DNA of 64,000 bases from positions 62,001 through 126,000 of the forward strand of contig JAFQLS010000025.1 of the NCBI GenBank assembly GCA_017396555.1, given 5' to 3'. The DNA comes from Lachnospiraceae bacterium (GTDB lineage Bacteria; Bacillota; Clostridia; Lachnospirales; Lachnospiraceae). The notes beneath the pieces are model-generated. The model made no database searches. It had not been told where the DNA came from and saw nothing but the letters and a program-made list of their open reading frames with translations. The translations under genes and the position numbers were made by a program. This document shows positions 34,378 to 43,672 of the stretch, one piece after another (the stretch's first letter is position 1; each line of letters starts with the position of its first letter).

Positions 34378-35070
34378 TTATTTACTATAATTTCTCTCAC
34401 CAAAAATACTAGTACCTACTCTTACATATGTAGAACCTTCTTCAATGGCAATTGTATAATCACCGGACATACCCATAGAAAGCACACCCATACTAACATT
34501 ATCAATGTTTTTGGCTTGTATGTCAACAGATAATTGTTTTAATTTTTTGAAAACGAGTCTTATATCTTCTTCATTATCTGTCATAGGTCCAATTGTCATA
34601 AGTCCTTTTATATGAACACGATCAAATTTAGAAACTTCTTCTATTATAGAACAAACTTCATTTTCATTGAGTCCAAATTTAGTATCCTCGTTTGAAATAT
34701 TAACCTGAATCAATATATCCATATGAACATCTGCTTTTTCAGCTTCTTTTTGAATCTGTTCAGCAAGTCTTACTGAATCAACAGAATGAATCATATACAC
34801 CTTATCTATAATGTATTTAACCTTATTTCTTTGCAGATGACCAATTAAATGCCAACGAATATCTTTTGGCAATACAGGATATTTGTCTACAATTTCCTGT
34901 ACTTTGTTTTCGCCGAAATCTCTCATTCCACAATCATATGCTTCTTGAATTAATTCTATAGGCTTGGTTTTACTAACTGCGATAAGTTTTGCGGCATTTT
35001 CATCTCTGCCTGAATTTTCACAGGTATGTTTTATAATGTCATTTATATTTTTTATATTATCCTTAATCAT
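34378..35070 (-). CDS. yggS: YggS/YlmE PLP homeostasis protein
   Basis: Pyridoxal-phosphate-binding TIM-barrel protein without known catalysis, involved in vitamin B6 balance. The PLP lysine is in LIAVSKTKPIELIQEAYDCGMRDFGENKVQEI. The phosphate-binding end shows MGMSGDYTIAIEEGSTYVRVGTSIFGERNY. Length is 230 residues. Known in Bacillus as YlmE, next to sepF, as here. Confidence 0.93.
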   Translation of the reverse strand: MIKDNIKNINDIIKHTCENSGRDENAAKLIAVSKTKPIELIQEAYDCGMRDFGENKVQEIVDKYPVLPKDIRWHLIGHLQRNKVKYIIDKVYMIHSVDSVRLAEQIQKEAEKADVHMDILIQVNISNEDTKFGLNENEVCSIIEEVSKFDRVHIKGLMTIGPMTDNEEDIRLVFKKLKQLSVDIQAKNIDNVSMGVLSMGMSGDYTIAIEEGSTYVRVGTSIFGERNYSK

Positions 35071-35088
35071 TAAGTCTTGATCTCCTTA

Positions 35089-36495
35089 CTATTGTGTAAT
35101 TATCTGATTAGCTTCAACTGTATCTGAATCTAAAACAATATGATCATAAATTGCAGGACCATTACTTGTACCCTCTTCAATAATATAATAATTACCACTT
35201 TCATCCAGAATATTTATCTTTTCAAACACACAATATCCTGCATTGACATTAAACACACCCTTTAATGGTGCGGTAGCCTTTAATGCAAAACTGTCATTAG
35301 AATCAGGTTTAACAAACCATGTGGAATCCTCGAAATCATCCGGATTCAAATAATAAAATTTATCATCCTTGTCATAAATTGTAGGTGTAATAAATTCTAT
35401 GCTTTCTGTTCCATCCTCCAAAGCCACCTTCTTGTAAAAGCCCTCTGCATTTGAATTACCTCCCTTAGAAATATAGTCTACAGGTACTGTATAGAATTCT
35501 TTTTCAATAAGAGAAGATTTTGGTATTTTTAGACCTGATACCTCATTTATATTAATTTGAATATCAATAAATCTGCAATCAGCATATCTAATAACATATT
35601 TATAGAGAGTAAGCTTACCAAAGATTTCTCCTTTGTTATTAATAATTTCAAACTCAGCATTACACTCTATTCCATCCTTTACAAATTCGATTTTAACTAA
35701 ATCTGTATCAGTAAAAAATGTAGCCTCTTCTGATGTTAATGGAATATAAATATTCCATTCTTCGTCAGTAATTAACTTATAAATATCAGAATCTTTTTCA
35801 ACAAGCTCATTCGTTTTGTTTGAAGCTTTTTTGTATTTATCCAAATCAAATAATTCATTGGAAATATTATTTTCCTTTAAGTTTTCCATTCCATCTGTAT
35901 AATATTCCACGATTCCGCTTTTTTTAGGTTTATATATCTTAAAAACATTTTGTAGACCTTCTGTTGAAATAGTATTATTAACATTTTCAAGAGCATTAAG
36001 GTTAATATACTCAAGTAAACTCGCTTCCATATTATACTTAAAATCATATACGTTTGAGAAATCCATATTATTGTATGAATTTACAAAGGTTGTTATATTG
36101 TTTTTTATTGAAATCAAATTTTCATCAGACAAAGTACTTTCCTTATCTGCGCTTTCCTTCAACATTTCTGTAACCTGACCATTTTCATCAATAGAAAATA
36201 ATGAAGTTATCGGTGAAACTTTAGTTCCTTCTTTGACATAATAATTAATATAGCCTGATTTTGGTGAAACGCCAACTAGTTCATCACGTACAATAAGTCC
36301 TGTATAAGAATGATTTGTTGCAGAAACTGTTGTTCCCTGTACAACCTCATAAATTTTAACTTTATCATTTGAAAAATATAAAATTATATTAACACCAATA
36401 TATAAGAAAATCAGACCAAAAATAATAACACCAACATTGATATGTCTTGATTTTTTGAATTTTACAATTTTATTATTTTTTCTTTTTCCAGCCAT
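35089..36495 (-). CDS. HlyD-like single-pass membrane protein of the division cluster
   Basis: Uncharacterised envelope protein. A basic cytoplasmic tail (MAGKRKNNKIVKFKKSRH) is followed by one membrane helix at about residues 20-41 and about 425 extracellular residues. The part right after the membrane (TGLIVRDELVGVSPKSGYINYYVKEGTKVSPITSLFSID) looks like the lipoyl-type hairpin of HlyD adaptors. The middle is helical with poor similarity, and the end returns to beta-rich sequence. No ABC transporter or outer-membrane partner is nearby. ATG 36495 is chosen for its GGTGGT site; upstream in-frame codons cover the promoter. It is the first gene of the run with yggS, sepF, ylmH, lspA and rluD. 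Confidence 0.75.
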   Translation of the reverse strand: MAGKRKNNKIVKFKKSRHINVGVIIFGLIFLYIGVNIILYFSNDKVKIYEVVQGTTVSATNHSYTGLIVRDELVGVSPKSGYINYYVKEGTKVSPITSLFSIDENGQVTEMLKESADKESTLSDENLISIKNNITTFVNSYNNMDFSNVYDFKYNMEASLLEYINLNALENVNNTISTEGLQNVFKIYKPKKSGIVEYYTDGMENLKENNISNELFDLDKYKKASNKTNELVEKDSDIYKLITDEEWNIYIPLTSEEATFFTDTDLVKIEFVKDGIECNAEFEIINNKGEIFGKLTLYKYVIRYADCRFIDIQININEVSGLKIPKSSLIEKEFYTVPVDYISKGGNSNAEGFYKKVALEDGTESIEFITPTIYDKDDKFYYLNPDDFEDSTWFVKPDSNDSFALKATAPLKGVFNVNAGYCVFEKINILDESGNYYIIEEGTSNGPAIYDHIVLDSDTVEANQIITQ

Positions 36496-36537
36496 ATAAT
36501 ACCACCATATATTTATATTTAAAAAACAACACAATAT

Positions 36538-36566
36538 ATTATCTTATAATTAGTCATCTTAGTCAA
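36538..36566 (-). promoter_or_regulatory. Promoter of the HlyD-like/yggS/sepF/ylmH/lspA/rluD cluster
   Basis: Minus-strand TTGACT (36561-36566), a 17-base spacer, and GATAAT (36538-36543), 43 bases before the HlyD-like start codon. Confidence 0.72.
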
Positions 36567-36630
36567 TAATTATTGGTATATTTTTTGTGATTTAGTGGAA
36601 TTATATTATATATGAACGGAGGTATTAATT

Positions 36631-36843
36631 ATGAATTCAAAATGTTTAGATTATACGGCACTGATTCTTGTTATTATTGGTGCAATCAACTGGGGATTAA
36701 TTGGCTTTTTTAAGTTTAACTTAGTTGGATTCCTGTTTGGAGATATGACACTTCTTGCAAGAATTGTCTATGCTCTTGTAGGTTTATGTGGATTATATCT
36801 AATCAGCTTATTCGGCAGAGTTATTGGAATGGGCGAAAAATAA
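36631..36843 (+). CDS. DUF378 small membrane protein
   Basis: A 70-residue DUF378 protein with two hydrophobic helices (about residues 6-28 and 43-63) and the family motif IGAINWGLIGFFKFNLVGFLFG. Function unknown; it is widely present in Firmicutes as a single gene. It is the only plus-strand gene in the right half, has a GGAGG site nine bases before ATG and its own terminator. A possible promoter (TTGTGA 36585, TATATA 36607) is weak. Confidence 0.85.
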   Translation: MNSKCLDYTALILVIIGAINWGLIGFFKFNLVGFLFGDMTLLARIVYALVGLCGLYLISLFGRVIGMGEK

Positions 36844-36849
36844 CAAAAA

Positions 36850-36890
36850 AAAAACAACTGCTCTTTTATACAAAAGTTGCAGTTGTTTTT
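36850..36890. terminator. Bidirectional terminator between DUF378 gene and mgsA
   Basis: AAAAACAACTGC pairs with GCAGTTGTTTTT around a 17-base loop, with flanking A and T runs, between convergent genes. It also ends the long minus-strand rod-shape/Min transcript. Confidence 0.88.
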
Positions 36891-36910
36891 TCTTATGTAT
36901 CACATAAAAA

Positions 36911-37309
36911 TTATTGTCTGTACATTTCACGCCATTCCATATCACCATGTTCAAGTGATTTAACTAACAACTCAGCTGTTGCAAGATTAGTTGCTAATGG
37001 AATATTATGAATATCACATAATCTAAATAAGTTATTAAAATCAGGGTCGTGCATTTTAGGTGAAAGCGGGTCACGCAAGAAAATAATCAAATCTAAATGA
37101 TTTTGTTCTATTGAAATTCCCATCTGCTGTTCTCCACCTAAATGTCCTGCCAGATATTTATAAACGTTTAGATTAGTAACTTCTTCTATTAATCTTCCTG
37201 TAGTAGCTGTTGCATATAACTCGTTTTTACATAGAATTCCTCTATAGGCTATGCAAAAATTCTGCATTAATTTTTTCTTAGAATCATGTGCAATCAAACC
37301 AATATTCAT
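36911..37309 (-). CDS. mgsA: Methylglyoxal synthase
   Basis: Converts dihydroxyacetone phosphate to methylglyoxal, relieving sugar-phosphate stress. MNIGLIAHDSKK, TGRLIEE (phosphate contact), HLGGEQQMG, IIFLRDPLSPKMHDPDF with the catalytic Asp, and the C-terminal NIPLATNLATAELL are all present. Length is 132 residues. Its start codon directly follows the rodA stop with no gap, so it is the last gene of the rod-shape operon. Confidence 0.93.
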   Translation of the reverse strand: MNIGLIAHDSKKKLMQNFCIAYRGILCKNELYATATTGRLIEEVTNLNVYKYLAGHLGGEQQMGISIEQNHLDLIIFLRDPLSPKMHDPDFNNLFRLCDIHNIPLATNLATAELLVKSLEHGDMEWREMYRQ

Positions 37310-38455
37310 CTAAAACCCTCCTAACACATTTTTCTTATGTTGCAAACTAATATTTAGTATTACACCAGCACCACCAAATAGACTTATCAGAGAACTAAGA
37401 CCATAGCTAACAAAAGGTAATGTTAATCCTGTGTTTGGAATCATATGTGTTACTACGGCAATATTTACAAATGATTGAAATGCAATCCATGAACCAAAAC
37501 CAACACAAATGATTCGTCCTGATAAATCAGGTGCATGAATACCGATATAAAAACATTCAAACACAATTAATGCTAATGCTATGATCACACCTGCAGCTCC
37601 AACAAATCCAAGTTCCTCTCCAACTATACAAAATATAAAGTCCGTTTGAGGTTCTGAAATATAATTACCATTCTTCACACTAGTTAAAGTATTATTATTA
37701 AGTCCTTTTCCCCACAAGCCACCTGAGCCAATAGCCATTACAGCATTCTCCTGTTGATAATTTATTCTTGCAGCAACTTCGTTGTCTTCATCATAAAAAC
37801 CAACAATTCTATTATACTGATATGGCTGTAATATTTGTTGATTTGGTTGTAATATAAGATAAACAAGAACAATAGCCACAGTAACACCAGCTCCAAAAAC
37901 AGCTCCTATTATCTTATAGCTTACTCCTCCAACATATGCTATAGAGCAAAATATTGTACCTAAAATAATTGTAGTTGATAAATCCGGTTGTTTTAAGACA
38001 AGATATGCAGGAATTAAAAATAGTACAACTGCACCACCTAATACTAAAATAGTATTAAGCTTTTCTTTTCTTTTTTCTATATAATTTGCAAAAAATATAA
38101 TTAAAAATATTTTTGTTAATTCTGATGGTTGTAATTGAATAGGACCAATATCTATCCATCTTTGTGCACCCATATGAACATCACCGGCATATTTAACAGC
38201 TAAAAGAAATACAAGGTTAAGTAAATAAATAATCCAGCTGAATTTCAAAATAAAATGATAGTCAATAAAGGTTGCTATTGCCATTGCTATACAACCTAAA
38301 ATCATACCCAACGTTTGTTTTCCCTGAAGTTCACCGGCAGTTGCACTTGATATAACCTGAATTCCTAAAATTGTCAGCCCAAAAACAAGAATTATCAATC
38401 TTATGTCAAGATGTCTATATTTATAATTTTTTAAAGTATTAATTATACTTGACAT
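37310..38455 (-). CDS. rodA: Rod-shape SEDS glycosyltransferase RodA
   Basis: Polytopic SEDS protein that polymerises lipid II for lateral wall growth together with PBP2. About ten membrane helices are visible. Motifs: GAQRWIDIGPIQLQPSELTKI, GSGGLWGKG and the C-terminal TGLTLPFVSYGLSSLISLF, the last containing conserved loop residues of the family. Length is 381 residues. RodA rather than FtsW or SpoVE is inferred from the neighbours PBP2, MreBCD and MinCDE. Confidence 0.9.
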   Translation of the reverse strand: MSSIINTLKNYKYRHLDIRLIILVFGLTILGIQVISSATAGELQGKQTLGMILGCIAMAIATFIDYHFILKFSWIIYLLNLVFLLAVKYAGDVHMGAQRWIDIGPIQLQPSELTKIFLIIFFANYIEKRKEKLNTILVLGGAVVLFLIPAYLVLKQPDLSTTIILGTIFCSIAYVGGVSYKIIGAVFGAGVTVAIVLVYLILQPNQQILQPYQYNRIVGFYDEDNEVAARINYQQENAVMAIGSGGLWGKGLNNNTLTSVKNGNYISEPQTDFIFCIVGEELGFVGAAGVIIALALIVFECFYIGIHAPDLSGRIICVGFGSWIAFQSFVNIAVVTHMIPNTGLTLPFVSYGLSSLISLFGGAGVILNISLQHKKNVLGGF

Positions 38456-38484
38456 GAATTATACAATACCTTTCATATAATTAA

Positions 38485-38757
38485 TTATTTATGCTTAACT
38501 TCCTTAATTGGAATATTGGCAACAAGTGCAGGAATACCTGATCTTTCGCCTTCGCTTCCATCTGTCTGTGTTATCTGAATATCAAGACCTTCGCAATCTA
38601 TTTCCATATATTTTGCAATTACATTTATAATATCATTCTTAATTAATTCCATTATTTCAGGTGAGCAACTTGAACGATCTGATACAAGTAAAAGCTTAAG
38701 GCGGTCTTTTGCAACATTACTTGAAGATTTTTTTCTAAATACATCAAACAATCCCAT
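38485..38757 (-). CDS. minE: Cell division topological specificity factor MinE
   Basis: Stimulates MinD ATPase and drives Min oscillation. MGLFDVFRKK is the membrane-targeting start, followed by SSNVAKDRLKLLLVSDRS, the MinD-binding segment. Length is 90 residues. It lies 17 bases downstream of minD. Presence of MinE, rather than DivIVA alone, implies an oscillating Min system here. Confidence 0.92.
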   Translation of the reverse strand: MGLFDVFRKKSSSNVAKDRLKLLLVSDRSSCSPEIMELIKNDIINVIAKYMEIDCEGLDIQITQTDGSEGERSGIPALVANIPIKEVKHK

Positions 38758-38773
38758 TATTTACGACCTCCTT

Positions 38774-39565
38774 TTAATTTTTCTTAAATAAACCTGAAAT
38801 CTTAGAAAAAATACCTGATTTACCAGAAAGGTCTAATAAAGGAACTTCTTCACCAACAATTCTTCTACAAATATTCATATAAGCCTGACCTGCAAGATTA
38901 TTTGAACCAACTAATGGTTCACCATTATTTGTAGCTATAACGATATTCTCGTCATCAGGAACCGCACCAATAAGGTTAATAGCAAGAATATCTACAACGT
39001 CTTCAATTGACATCATATCACCCTTTTTAACCATATCCATACGAAGTCTGTTAACGATAAGATCACTTCTCTTCTTTTCGTTAGCTTCTAATAATCCAAT
39101 AATTCTATCTGCATCTCTAATTGCTGAAACTTCAGGTGTTGTTACAACTAAAGCTCTGTCAGCACCCGCAATAGCATTCATAAATCCCTGTTCTATTCCC
39201 GCAGGACAGTCAAGAATTATGTAGTCAAATTCCTCTCTTAATTCATCTGTTAATTTCTTCATTTGATCAGGTGTTACACTTGACTTATCTCTCGTCTGTG
39301 CTGAAGGAAGAAGATAAAGATTAGGATATCTCTTGTCTTTAATCATAGCCTGTTTAGCTTTACAATTACCTTCAACAACATCAACAAGATTGTATACGAT
39401 TCTGTTCTCAAGTCCCATAACTACATCAAGGTTACGAAGACCTATATCAGTATCAATTAATACAACCTTCTTGTCTAATTTTGCAAGGCCGGTTCCAACG
39501 TTAGCAGATGTTGTAGTTTTACCAACGCCGCCTTTTCCTGATGTTACAACGATTACTTCACTCAT
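38774..39565 (-). CDS. minD: Septum-site-determining ATPase MinD
   Basis: ParA-type ATPase that binds the membrane when ATP-loaded and recruits MinC and MinE. The deviant Walker A is KGGVGKTT at residues 11-18. DTDIGLRNLDVVMGLENR is the signature, and IILDCPAGIEQGF is Walker B. The C-terminal GIFSKISGLFKKN is the amphipathic membrane-targeting helix. Length is 263 residues. Order minC-minD-minE. Confidence 0.97.
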   Translation of the reverse strand: MSEVIVVTSGKGGVGKTTTSANVGTGLAKLDKKVVLIDTDIGLRNLDVVMGLENRIVYNLVDVVEGNCKAKQAMIKDKRYPNLYLLPSAQTRDKSSVTPDQMKKLTDELREEFDYIILDCPAGIEQGFMNAIAGADRALVVTTPEVSAIRDADRIIGLLEANEKKRSDLIVNRLRMDMVKKGDMMSIEDVVDILAINLIGAVPDDENIVIATNNGEPLVGSNNLAGQAYMNICRRIVGEEVPLLDLSGKSGIFSKISGLFKKN

Positions 39566-39586
39566 TTTGAATATTCCTCCCGTTAA

Positions 39587-40261
39587 TTAATAAAAACGTA
39601 AATCGTTTAGTACTTCTTTGTTTAATGGTTCAATGTATATATTATCATTTTCAACAAAGGCAATTTTAGTTTCAGGCTTTTGAGCCTTTTTTCTAGGTGC
39701 ACTATCTGCACTTCTTGCAATAACATTACCAATTCTGATTTGCATTGGTGACATTTCAAGAGCAACAACAAATGATGAATCATCACCCGTTATTCCGGCA
39801 TATACAGTTCCTTTTAATGCTCCAAGAACAATAACATTTCCTGCTGAAATTATTTTTGCTCCAGGATTAACATCTCCAAGAATAACAAGGCTATATTCGC
39901 TCTCTAAAACTTGTCCTGAACGTAATGTTCCTCTATAGAATTGTCCATTATGAACAGCTGCTTCTTCTAAATGCTCATCTATAGCATTCTTGAAGCGTTC
40001 CTCGGTATGTGTATCATTATCAACGATACATACTATTGTTAATTCAGAATTATCTTGAATAATTTCTATTAATTCAAATTGCTCTGAATTGTTCAATTCT
40101 CTGCCTTCAAAAGCAACTCCTACAGAAACTTTTCCCCAGAACGAACCTGATTCACTGAATTTATCAGCAACCTGTTGTTTAAGTTCATCAAATGGTAACT
40201 CTTTGTCCAGCACAACTATAATACCATACTTATTTCCTTTTATCACTACAGAATTTTTCAT
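39587..40261 (-). CDS. minC: Septum site-determining protein MinC
   Basis: Inhibitor of FtsZ assembly. A divergent N-terminal domain (about residues 1-105) is followed by the beta-helical MinC C-terminal domain: RGTLRSGQVLESEYSLVILGDVNPGAKIISAGNVIVLGALKGTVYAGITGD, with the RSGQ and GDVNPGA motifs. Length is 224 residues. It sits between mrdA and minD. Confidence 0.93.
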   Translation of the reverse strand: MKNSVVIKGNKYGIIVVLDKELPFDELKQQVADKFSESGSFWGKVSVGVAFEGRELNNSEQFELIEIIQDNSELTIVCIVDNDTHTEERFKNAIDEHLEEAAVHNGQFYRGTLRSGQVLESEYSLVILGDVNPGAKIISAGNVIVLGALKGTVYAGITGDDSSFVVALEMSPMQIRIGNVIARSADSAPRKKAQKPETKIAFVENDNIYIEPLNKEVLNDLRFY

Positions 40262-40284
40262 AATTGTATTTTTTCCTCCTGATA

Positions 40285-43149
40285 TTAATTATCATTACTG
40301 TGTCCGGCAGTTGGAACTGTAGCAGTACCTTCTATAATTTCTTCAAAGCTAGTCAAACCATAGTAAAAGGCTGTAAATTCTTTGATTATTTCTGCCGAAT
40401 ATCCGGTAGAATCACCATAAGGTATAAGTACACTCATAGCAACTTCTGGTTCTTCATATGGTGCATAAGCCACAAATACAGTATGATTGGAACGTAATTT
40501 ATTTTCCTGCGCTGTACCTGATTTGCCTGCAACCTCTATATTAAAACCTCTAAATGTACCTGCAGCAGTACCTGATGTAATAACAAGTCTCATACCGTGA
40601 TGAATGGCATCCCATGTAGTATCTCTTAATTCCACCGTATTAGTAAGCTTTGGTTCCATTATAGTGGTTTTATTATTAGAATTATCAACAATTTTATCAA
40701 TTAATGTCAATTCATAGTTTTTTCCGCTATTGGCTATCGTATTAGTATATCTGGCTAATTGTATATTAGCATAACTGTTAGAACCCTGTCCAATAGAAGA
40801 ACGAACTGCATCTGATGTGGAAAATAATGGTGGATTTTCATCAAGCTCAATTCCTGACACCATATTCAATCCTAAGTCAGTCGCATATTTTTCAAGCTTT
40901 TTAAGTCCTACCTCTTCATCGTACTGACCTTTTGAGTTAATACTAAGGTCGAAGCCGACAGAATAAAAGAAATAGTTACATGAGTAGCACAAAGCCTGTG
41001 AAACATTTATCGAACCATGACTTCCAGGGTATCTCCAACATTTAGGGAATGGTTGTCCCAGCGATTTGAATTCACCATTATCATGAATACAAGTTTGCGG
41101 AGTAATTATATCATGTTCAAGGCCTGTAATACCTGATACCATCTTAAATGTAGAACCTGGTGCGGTTCTTGTCTGAGTAGCTCTGTTATATAATGGTAAT
41201 GATAAATCATTATTTAATTTATTCCAATATTCTGCATCAACAGTACCTGATAGCTTATTATTATCATAACTTGGGTAAGTTACCAAAGCTAAGACATCAC
41301 CTGTGTCTGTGTCCGTGACAACAATTGAACCCGAACAAGGATCAAGTGCAATCTGAGCAGGTGTAATATTAATAAGTCGAATTTGCTCCATCATAAAATT
41401 ATAGGCAACTGTCTGTTGACCTGAGGCTAATGCCTGATAAGATGAACTGTCATATTTGAGTACTTTTTGGTCAAATAATAACATGCATATCTCATTACCT
41501 GATATTGTACCATTTTTTATTAAATATTTATAGATTTTTTTACTAAAAGAAGTATCATTTATTAATTCGGTACGAATATATTCTATTAATGCATTATAAA
41601 TCTCATCAGTTCCTGAATATTTATTGTTTTCATTTGAAATAAGATTAACTGTTTTTACCCAGTTTTTTGATATTGCATATTTCAAATATTCCTGAAGACT
41701 AATTTCTTCTTTTGTCCATTTTATATATACTTCATCACTCGTATCAATTGATGATGTATCTATAATTTTATTATCACGCAACATATCCTCAATATAAGAT
41801 AAATATGTGTTATATTCCTCGGATAAATATTTAAGTGCTACTGCATCATCTCTGGTAAGCTCTGTTTTCATATCAGATATTACCATGTTTTGTCTATCAA
41901 CAAATTTAGCATACACGTTTTTTTCGTTGTTAGATGCATTTTTTCTGTTAAATTTATTTAAATCAACAACATTATTGTTAATCATTTGAAAATATACATC
42001 TTTTATAGGTATATAAATTATATCTGAATCCTCAGTTGCTTCAAAATCCGAATTAACAATTTTCGAATATAAAATTCCTGCAAGTTTTTGTTCGAGGATT
42101 TTATATGCAGCTATCTGATATTCGCTATCGAGTGTAAGATATACATCTTTACCAGCTGAGGCATCGGTTTCTTCAACAATTTCCAAAGTTTTACCGGTAC
42201 TATTTACGAATAAAGTTTGCTTTCCTTTGATACCCTGCAAATTTTCTTCCATATAGTATTCTATTCCTGATTTACCTACAATATCATTAGCTTCATAATT
42301 TCCGTTTGTTGTTGTATTGTATTCTGATAACTGGTCTTCGGAAATCTTACCTGTATATCCTAATATATGTGCAAAATACACACTATCCTTATAAACCCTT
42401 ATTGTCTCTTCTGATATAGCCACACCACTTAAAACAGATTCATTTTCATATATAGCAGCGACAGTCTTTTCACTTACATTTGATGCAATTGTAGTTGAAA
42501 TGTATTTTTGGTAAGAATTTAGTGATAAATTATATCTTATAATAGCAATTTTAAGTCTCATTTCATCAGAATATTCATCGCTGATATCAAATCTGTCCTC
42601 TCCTGTCAAATAATCATACACATCTTTGGCGGTCGAAAGTGACAGCTGTTCTTTTTCTGTATCAAGCTCTTCAACAGATTTTTTGCCATAAATATCTCTT
42701 AAAAATCTTAATCTTGCAGCTTCAGAAGAAACGGAATATACAAAATTACCGTTTGAATCTATTATTATGGAAAATTCATTATTAATTGAATCTCCGTTAT
42801 CTTCAATTATTTTTATGGTATTATAAATGATTTCGTTTAAAGTATCACTTTTACTGCTGGAGCTTGCCAAAACATCTTCTATTGTTACTGCATATGCAAG
42901 CTCATTGTAAGCAAGAACCTTTCCATTTCTGTCATAAATAAGACCTCTTGTTCCTGATACAGAAATTTCTCTTTCTCCTTTTTGTATATAATTGTTAAGG
43001 TAATAATCCTTGTTTACTATTTGCAAATTAAAAATTCTAATTATCAGAATTGAAAACATTGCTCCAAATAATATACATAAAAAGAAAACTCTTGAACGAA
43101 GTATGCTAAGTAATGCTTTTAATAAATCTTTTATATATTCTCTAATCAA
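40285..43149 (-). CDS. mrdA: Penicillin-binding protein 2 with a large insertion
   Basis: Class B PBP, the transpeptidase that works with RodA. One membrane helix at residues 21-43; dimerisation/pedestal region with SGTRGLIYDRNGKVLAYNE; transpeptidase domain with S666-TF-K669 (APGSTFK), the SCN motif at 723-725 and KSGT at 876-879. The transpeptidase starts at LTLDSEYQIAAYKILEQ (about 339-355), but its next usual strand, GSIVVTDTDTGDVLALV, comes only at 607. About 240 extra residues therefore lie between them. Total 954 residues against 600-750 for most PBP2. mreD overlaps it by eight bases. Confidence 0.9.
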   Translation of the reverse strand: MIREYIKDLLKALLSILRSRVFFLCILFGAMFSILIIRIFNLQIVNKDYYLNNYIQKGEREISVSGTRGLIYDRNGKVLAYNELAYAVTIEDVLASSSSKSDTLNEIIYNTIKIIEDNGDSINNEFSIIIDSNGNFVYSVSSEAARLRFLRDIYGKKSVEELDTEKEQLSLSTAKDVYDYLTGEDRFDISDEYSDEMRLKIAIIRYNLSLNSYQKYISTTIASNVSEKTVAAIYENESVLSGVAISEETIRVYKDSVYFAHILGYTGKISEDQLSEYNTTTNGNYEANDIVGKSGIEYYMEENLQGIKGKQTLFVNSTGKTLEIVEETDASAGKDVYLTLDSEYQIAAYKILEQKLAGILYSKIVNSDFEATEDSDIIYIPIKDVYFQMINNNVVDLNKFNRKNASNNEKNVYAKFVDRQNMVISDMKTELTRDDAVALKYLSEEYNTYLSYIEDMLRDNKIIDTSSIDTSDEVYIKWTKEEISLQEYLKYAISKNWVKTVNLISNENNKYSGTDEIYNALIEYIRTELINDTSFSKKIYKYLIKNGTISGNEICMLLFDQKVLKYDSSSYQALASGQQTVAYNFMMEQIRLINITPAQIALDPCSGSIVVTDTDTGDVLALVTYPSYDNNKLSGTVDAEYWNKLNNDLSLPLYNRATQTRTAPGSTFKMVSGITGLEHDIITPQTCIHDNGEFKSLGQPFPKCWRYPGSHGSINVSQALCYSCNYFFYSVGFDLSINSKGQYDEEVGLKKLEKYATDLGLNMVSGIELDENPPLFSTSDAVRSSIGQGSNSYANIQLARYTNTIANSGKNYELTLIDKIVDNSNNKTTIMEPKLTNTVELRDTTWDAIHHGMRLVITSGTAAGTFRGFNIEVAGKSGTAQENKLRSNHTVFVAYAPYEEPEVAMSVLIPYGDSTGYSAEIIKEFTAFYYGLTSFEEIIEGTATVPTAGHSNDN

Positions 43150-43660
43150 ATTTTATTTCGCTCCTTTGTTCGCGTGATTCTAAAAATCTGTTCCATTTTA
43201 GCAGTAAACGGTACATAATAATTGCAATTATTACCGTATATAGCATTTCCGGAAGCATAACTTTAACAAAATATTCACCGAAGTTAAGCCTGTTTCTTAA
43301 AACAAATCGTATTACATAAAATGAAAATAAATATGCAAAATCACTACCTACTACAAGTGAAAGAGGCAAAGTAACATCTTCATCATAAAACAATCTGTGA
43401 AAAACACCATTAAAATATCCTATGTACATAAAAATAAGTGCATTAAATCCAAGAACACTTCCGCTGAAACAATCTATAAGTAAACCACAGAAAAAACCAG
43501 TAATAATACCGGCTTTTCTTCCGCGCATAAATCCTATGGCAAATGTGATAATAATCATAAGATTAGGTGATACAGATGCAAGTGATAACGTATTAAATAA
43601 TGTACACTGAAGTATATAAAATATAAATATCAACAAAGCAGTTGAAATAGTTCTAAGCAT
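43142..43660 (-). CDS. mreD: Rod shape-determining protein MreD
   Basis: Polytopic membrane protein of the elongasome with about five helices. Sequence features such as LMIIITFAIGFMRGRKAGIITGFFCGLLIDCFSG and a basic, charged C-terminus match MreD. Length is 172 residues. It follows mreC by 12 bases and overlaps mrdA by eight. Confidence 0.87.
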   Translation of the reverse strand: MLRTISTALLIFIFYILQCTLFNTLSLASVSPNLMIIITFAIGFMRGRKAGIITGFFCGLLIDCFSGSVLGFNALIFMYIGYFNGVFHRLFYDEDVTLPLSLVVGSDFAYLFSFYVIRFVLRNRLNFGEYFVKVMLPEMLYTVIIAIIMYRLLLKWNRFLESREQRSEIKFD

Positions 43661-43672
43661 ATTTTTCCTCCA

